Source of the DNA: Terana coerulea
Lineage: Eukaryota > Basidiomycota > Agaricomycetes > Polyporales > Phanerochaetaceae
Direction of reading: 5' to 3'
Assembly (NCBI GenBank): GCA_024811115.1
Contig: JAKOGH010000082.1
Coordinates: 1 to 12,414, forward strand
Length of the DNA stretch: 12,414 nucleotides
The translations under genes and the position numbers were made by a program. How positions within the stretch are numbered: the first letter of the stretch is position 1; the number at the start of each line of letters is the position of its first letter. Below the pieces are notes generated by a model. That model saw nothing but the letters and a program-made list of their open reading frames with translations. It had not been told where the DNA came from and made no database searches. Positions 8,631 to 12,414 of this stretch are shown piece by piece.

Positions 8631-8927
8631 TCAGATCTACTACCCGCAGTGAAGGTGAAGGTTGAGAGCAAGATTGCATGTCTAGGCATCTCGCGCTTTA
8701 TAGCTTGGATCAAGCTGCGGGAATCAGTCAAAGTCAAGAACATGATGATTTGGATGAGATCATGGGCGTGACTAGAGCATTGTGACTGTGATGTGATATG
8801 ATGTGATTACCTGTGACTGTGCGTGTCCAGCGTGACTTCCCATCGCCGTTACTGCTTGCCCCACCACCGTCATGCTCATCTCGCTCTGCTCACTTGATCT
8901 CTGACATCCTATTCAACGTTGGCTGCC
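8631..8927 (+). promoter_or_regulatory. Upstream region of the membrane-protein gene
   Basis: About 300 bases between the candidate transposon end and the ATG at 8928. It holds a short TGTGA-rich stretch (8781-8822, with TGTGACTGTG twice flanking ATGTGATATGATGTGAT) and a C/T-rich leader (about 8826-8900). No TATA box is evident. A promoter is inferred from position. Confidence 0.35.
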
Positions 8928-11900
8928 ATGTCGGTCAAGGATATTATCGGTTCCTACGAGTCCCGCACGTCGCCTTCAAGTTCCAGGCATCCTCAGCCGT
9001 CGCCGCGGAGGAACACAGCGAGCGCCCTCGTACAGTCGCCCGGGCGGAATAAGCCCGCAGGGATGGATGGCTTGCCAGCTTCTAGTCTGTCAACGCTGGG
9101 CAAGTCTTTCACTGACGATGACACCTTGGCACCTTCGTCCCATACGTCCAACCTCACGACTTCTGCCACGCTTCACGACCCCACGAAAGATACCCTAGAT
9201 ACCCCAGAGGCAGATGTGACCGAGCAATTGAGCAGGCGTATCAAGTCCTCGCAAGGCAGAATCAAAGTCGGTGTGGAGGAGGAAACGGAGGCTTTTGAGA
9301 TGAAGGAGTTGCTACCTCGAAAGGGTTCCATTGCCAAGTCAGGATACACGTTCGACATTGAGCCCACTCTTGATGGTCACAGGAACGAGTTGACCAGTTT
9401 GCCTCCCCACACACCGATACCTGCGACCACAATATTTTCTAGGGACGCTGCTCCCCTCTTACTTCCTGACCTTGATGCCTATATATCTTCCCTGCCGGCT
9501 CCGTCATTCCGTACGCCTTCCAGCGGTACCAAGGACATCCCTATGTTTCCTCCACTTCAGCTCCTGGAGAGTTCCGGACGGTCACTGGAAGATTTGGAGA
9601 ACAATGCACAGATTCCCAGCTGGTATCAGAATCGCAACAAGATTCTCGGTATATTGGCCTCCCTTGCTCTATCCATCACTGTAGGATTTCGTCTTTTACT
9701 CCGAATTTGCGTATATTAAGCATGTACATAGGGATCCAGTGCTTTAACGTCGTTATACAGCTTACGCGGTCTGATTGATACCTTACAAATATTCGCGTTA
9801 ATCCTTAGTACTATTGGTGAGTCTGCGTGAACCTGGCGAGACCTATGCATAACGACTGACACGATGCAAAGCTCATGGTATCCAGCTTAGCACCTGGCGG
9901 CAGGTCATCCTTGGTACCATGTAACTGCTTTTCACTTCATATCGCCGCAGCTCGGACTCAACACATGAGAACTCTAGACCTAATATATTAGCTCTGAATT
10001 TCGGCGCCGGCACGCAAATCGCTCTGGTTATGTTGTCTGTGACGATGGCCATCGCGGGCACCATCCTTTTCTTCTTCGTCCGTGCCACCTCGCTTTGCTG
10101 CCGCCTTGGAACAGTTGAAGGCCTCCAAGCACCCAACTACTTCCCACACAAATGGCGACTGGTATTGATGGCCTTCGTCCTGACAGTCCTGTATCTGCCT
10201 CTCAGCACCATGGCAGTGCACGTGTTGGTGTGGTCGGACGATCTGTGGGTCGTTCCAAACCCGTACACGAACTCGACGGTTAACCCCGCGGATCTTCCTC
10301 CGCTTGGGCCTGCGTCGGAATTTCGTGCTCCACTGGAGTTCTGCTACACCACAACAATGAAAAGGAATGAAGTCAACTACGCGCCGGTCGTCGTTATTCT
10401 CGCTATTCTTGCTTTCTTTGGCGTATGTTTGTTCATCAACACTTTCCTTTCCTGGCTAATTCGGTACAGTTGACCATAGGCTTCCCGATACAACTCTACC
10501 GGGCCATCAAGCTTATCTACCCCAGAGTGGACCCATACACCGAGCTTGGCACTCGAAGAAGCAATAGTGACATGGATCGCGAGTATCAACGGCTCTTGGA
10601 CCGAGATAAAAATCCGCTGCAATTCCTATATCGCGGTACGCTTGTATTTCAACCTTACCACCTGTACCTCAGCTAACGCTTCTGTCAGACTACCGCAGGA
10701 ACTGGGCGACCTACGAAGCCTTGTACCTCTGCGCCAAACTCGCCGCATTGCTGGTAGTCGCAACCATTGACCCTGATAACTGCTTATTTCGGTCGTTACC
10801 CCGAACCAACGTACTTGTCGCACGACAGGGAATCCTTCTGGTCTCGATGGTCGCCTTCTTTCTGGCGCAGTGCTTCATGACCCCGTTCTCGGACCCTGTG
10901 AGCAACGCAAGCGAGTGGGTCAGCCGGCTCAACTACGTATTGACCGCTGCGCTTGCGTTGTGCGTTGCGCTGGATGTACCGGGAAGCGACGTGCTGAATG
11001 GAGTGGTGCTATATATGTGAGTGGTGCCTTTTGTGACGACTCACACTGTGTACTGATTGCATACATAGTGTTTATGTGTTAACTTATGGCATGAGTGTTT
11101 GTGCGTCCATCTATGGTATCACGCTTGTCTATGGCCTGATTGGCACCGTACAGACTTTACGGCCATCAACTGGAGCTTTATGCAGCGGATTGTGAAGAGT
11201 GAGTACCAAACCTGCATGACTTACTCATATACTCAAAGTCTACCCAGGGCTGGCTCGTCGGATCGATTTCAGTGCGTCCTTCAGCCGCACATCGCATTGT
11301 CCTCTCCTCATAGTTACATCTCGCACAGGCATCGACGTATTCTCTCCTCGGTGCATTTCCCCCGATTTTTGCTCAGACTTCTGAGCTGATACATGGCTCG
11401 TTGCATAGCATCAACCTCAGTCCGTCTTCTCCTCACACCAAGCGGCGGATCTGGCAAGAAGCTATCTCGGTATTATTCCTTACGAATCCAGAGTGCGGGG
11501 TCCCGAAGACACAACCCATGGAGTTTGCTGAAGCGCGTGACTCAGAGTATCCGCCTTACTTACTTGCTTTCGCGGGTACACCTGCGGAGCGCCATGTTGA
11601 GAATCTAAAGGTGCCATTTTTGTGGGTCTTAGGAGGAAAAGCTTTGCTAACTGTCTGCCCGCAGATTCTCAGAGAAGTCGGCACCGCAGAGTACACGCGA
11701 GGATCCGTGATTGTGTCTGGTACCGGCTCGACCCACACTCAACACCTCCTGGAGAAGATTCAACGCCATTATGTTGGACCTGATTGCTACTGGAAAGATC
11801 CATCCGAGCCATCTATGCCGCGCTGCAGACGATTCTTCGGGAACGCGTGGTTTGTACCATTCCCACCAACCGTCGTTCGTCACCCTTCCTTTACCTCTCT

Positions 11901-12414
11901 TGTCAGTGCTCACAGCGTGAACGATAGGTCATGCGTTATGATGATGGACCACTAGTCGCTTTGACCGAACTCTCCGACTTGGAGCTATATGTCAGGCAGA
12001 ATTCCAGCCATGATATCCAGAAGACGAGAAGTGCGCATGGCGCTGCGAGCTTTGGATGGTCAGGTGGTTGCATGGCCTTACGAGTATGTCCAGGCAAGTA
12101 GCTGCCCAACATTTCTTATATCAGCTCTCATGGACACTCCGTAGCCTGTGGGTTCGCGCCGACCACTCTGTTGTTGCTTGTCAGGACGGCGGTATCGCGC
12201 CCAGGTGACTATGCGCTACCGCTCCGCCATCTTCCGTATCAAGCGGCAAGGAACTCTGCTATGGGAACAACTTAATCTCGGGAGCGGCTTTGACGTCCAG
12301 CTCATGTATGCCAAGGGAGTCATTGTGGATGGGTCCGTCGTCGGACTGAACGACGATTATGATTTGACGGCCCCTCTTGCGCGGTTCTTGATGCTCAACG
12401 AGGAGCTGATATCT
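8928..12414 (+). CDS. Large multi-pass membrane protein of unknown function, partial at 3' end
   Basis: I do not recognise a named family; it looks like a conserved basidiomycete membrane protein. Residues 1-240 are Ser/Thr/Pro-rich and probably disordered (MSVKDIIGSYESRTSPSSSR...). Hydrophobic segments follow: ILGILASLALSIT, LIDTLQIFALILSTI, IALVMLSVTMAIAGTILFFF, VLMAFVLTVLYLPLSTMAV, APVVVILAILAFFGLTIGF, LAALLVVATI, GILLVSMVAFFLAQCFM, YVLTAALALCVAL and LNGVVLYIVYVLTYG. After them comes a large polar domain with SPSSPHTKRRIWQEA, RHYVGPDCYWKDP and CRRFFGNAWFVPFPP. Exons read: 8928-9680, 9732-9816, 9872-9920, 9978-10422, 10470-10635, 10689-11016, 11069-11094, 11154-11198, 11248-11271, 11329-11348, 11409-11610, 11665-11874, 11928-12093 and 12145 to the edge. 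A stop at 9921-9923 is removed by intron 9921-9977. The first junction (9681-9731) is tentative; without it the first exon would end as a separate 263-residue protein at 9719. Two frame slips remain, near 11345 and 12023, each fitting loss of a dinucleotide. The last intron is GC-AG. Confidence 0.72.

Noticed and set aside
8781..8822. TGTGA-rich stretch as a tandem repeat or regulator array
   Set aside because: Too short and irregular to separate from simple-sequence chance; noted only in the promoter entry.
9918..9923. Apparent nonsense codon in the membrane-protein gene (ATG TAA)
   Set aside because: A canonical intron, 9921-9977 (GTAACT...CTCTAG), removes it and keeps frame on both sides.
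1..12414. tRNA, rRNA, CRISPR or phage/bacterial defence genes
   Set aside because: No cloverleaf, direct-repeat array or bacterial gene organisation was seen; intron-rich fungal genes occupy most of the window.

Overview
This window looks like nuclear DNA of a filamentous basidiomycete, probably an Agaricomycete. Genes are split by many introns of about 47-70 bases with GT...AG ends. The proteins read are of fungal type: a Polycomb EED-like WD40 protein, an NDUFA11-type complex I subunit, a DUF2235/Tle1-like hydrolase, an F-box protein and a large multi-pass membrane protein. There is no bacterial operon layout, CRISPR array, rRNA or recognisable tRNA. All gene models are hand-spliced reading of the sequence; no database search was possible.

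Layout. Positions 1-1223 (minus) hold most of an EED-like gene that runs off the left edge. A 214-base divergent promoter (1224-1437) separates it from an NDUFA11/Tim17-family gene (1438-2077, plus). Positions 2078-2856 hold no gene I can support and end in a TATA box. A 15-exon, 514-residue DUF2235 hydrolase gene follows (2857-5171, plus), and it is intact in every splice phase. It converges on a two-exon, 372-residue F-box gene (5357-6533, minus). From 6641 to 8630 lies a candidate DNA transposon of about 2 kb. It is bounded by imperfect 23-bp terminal inverted repeats and clusters of a palindromic motif (AGTGGRTTTCCCACT), and it encloses coding-like fragments broken by stops. From 8928 to the right edge runs a gene for a long protein with a Ser/Thr/Pro-rich N-terminus, 8-9 membrane spans and a large C-terminal domain.

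The genes do not form one pathway; the order looks like ordinary fungal housekeeping and accessory genes. The most notable points are the candidate transposon with its internal gene remnants, the EED-like gene with a broken frame, and a set of one- or two-base contractions in short repeats. The contractions break three otherwise conserved genes, while the hydrolase and F-box genes are clean. They are either assembly indel errors or real decay, and the sequence alone cannot decide which.
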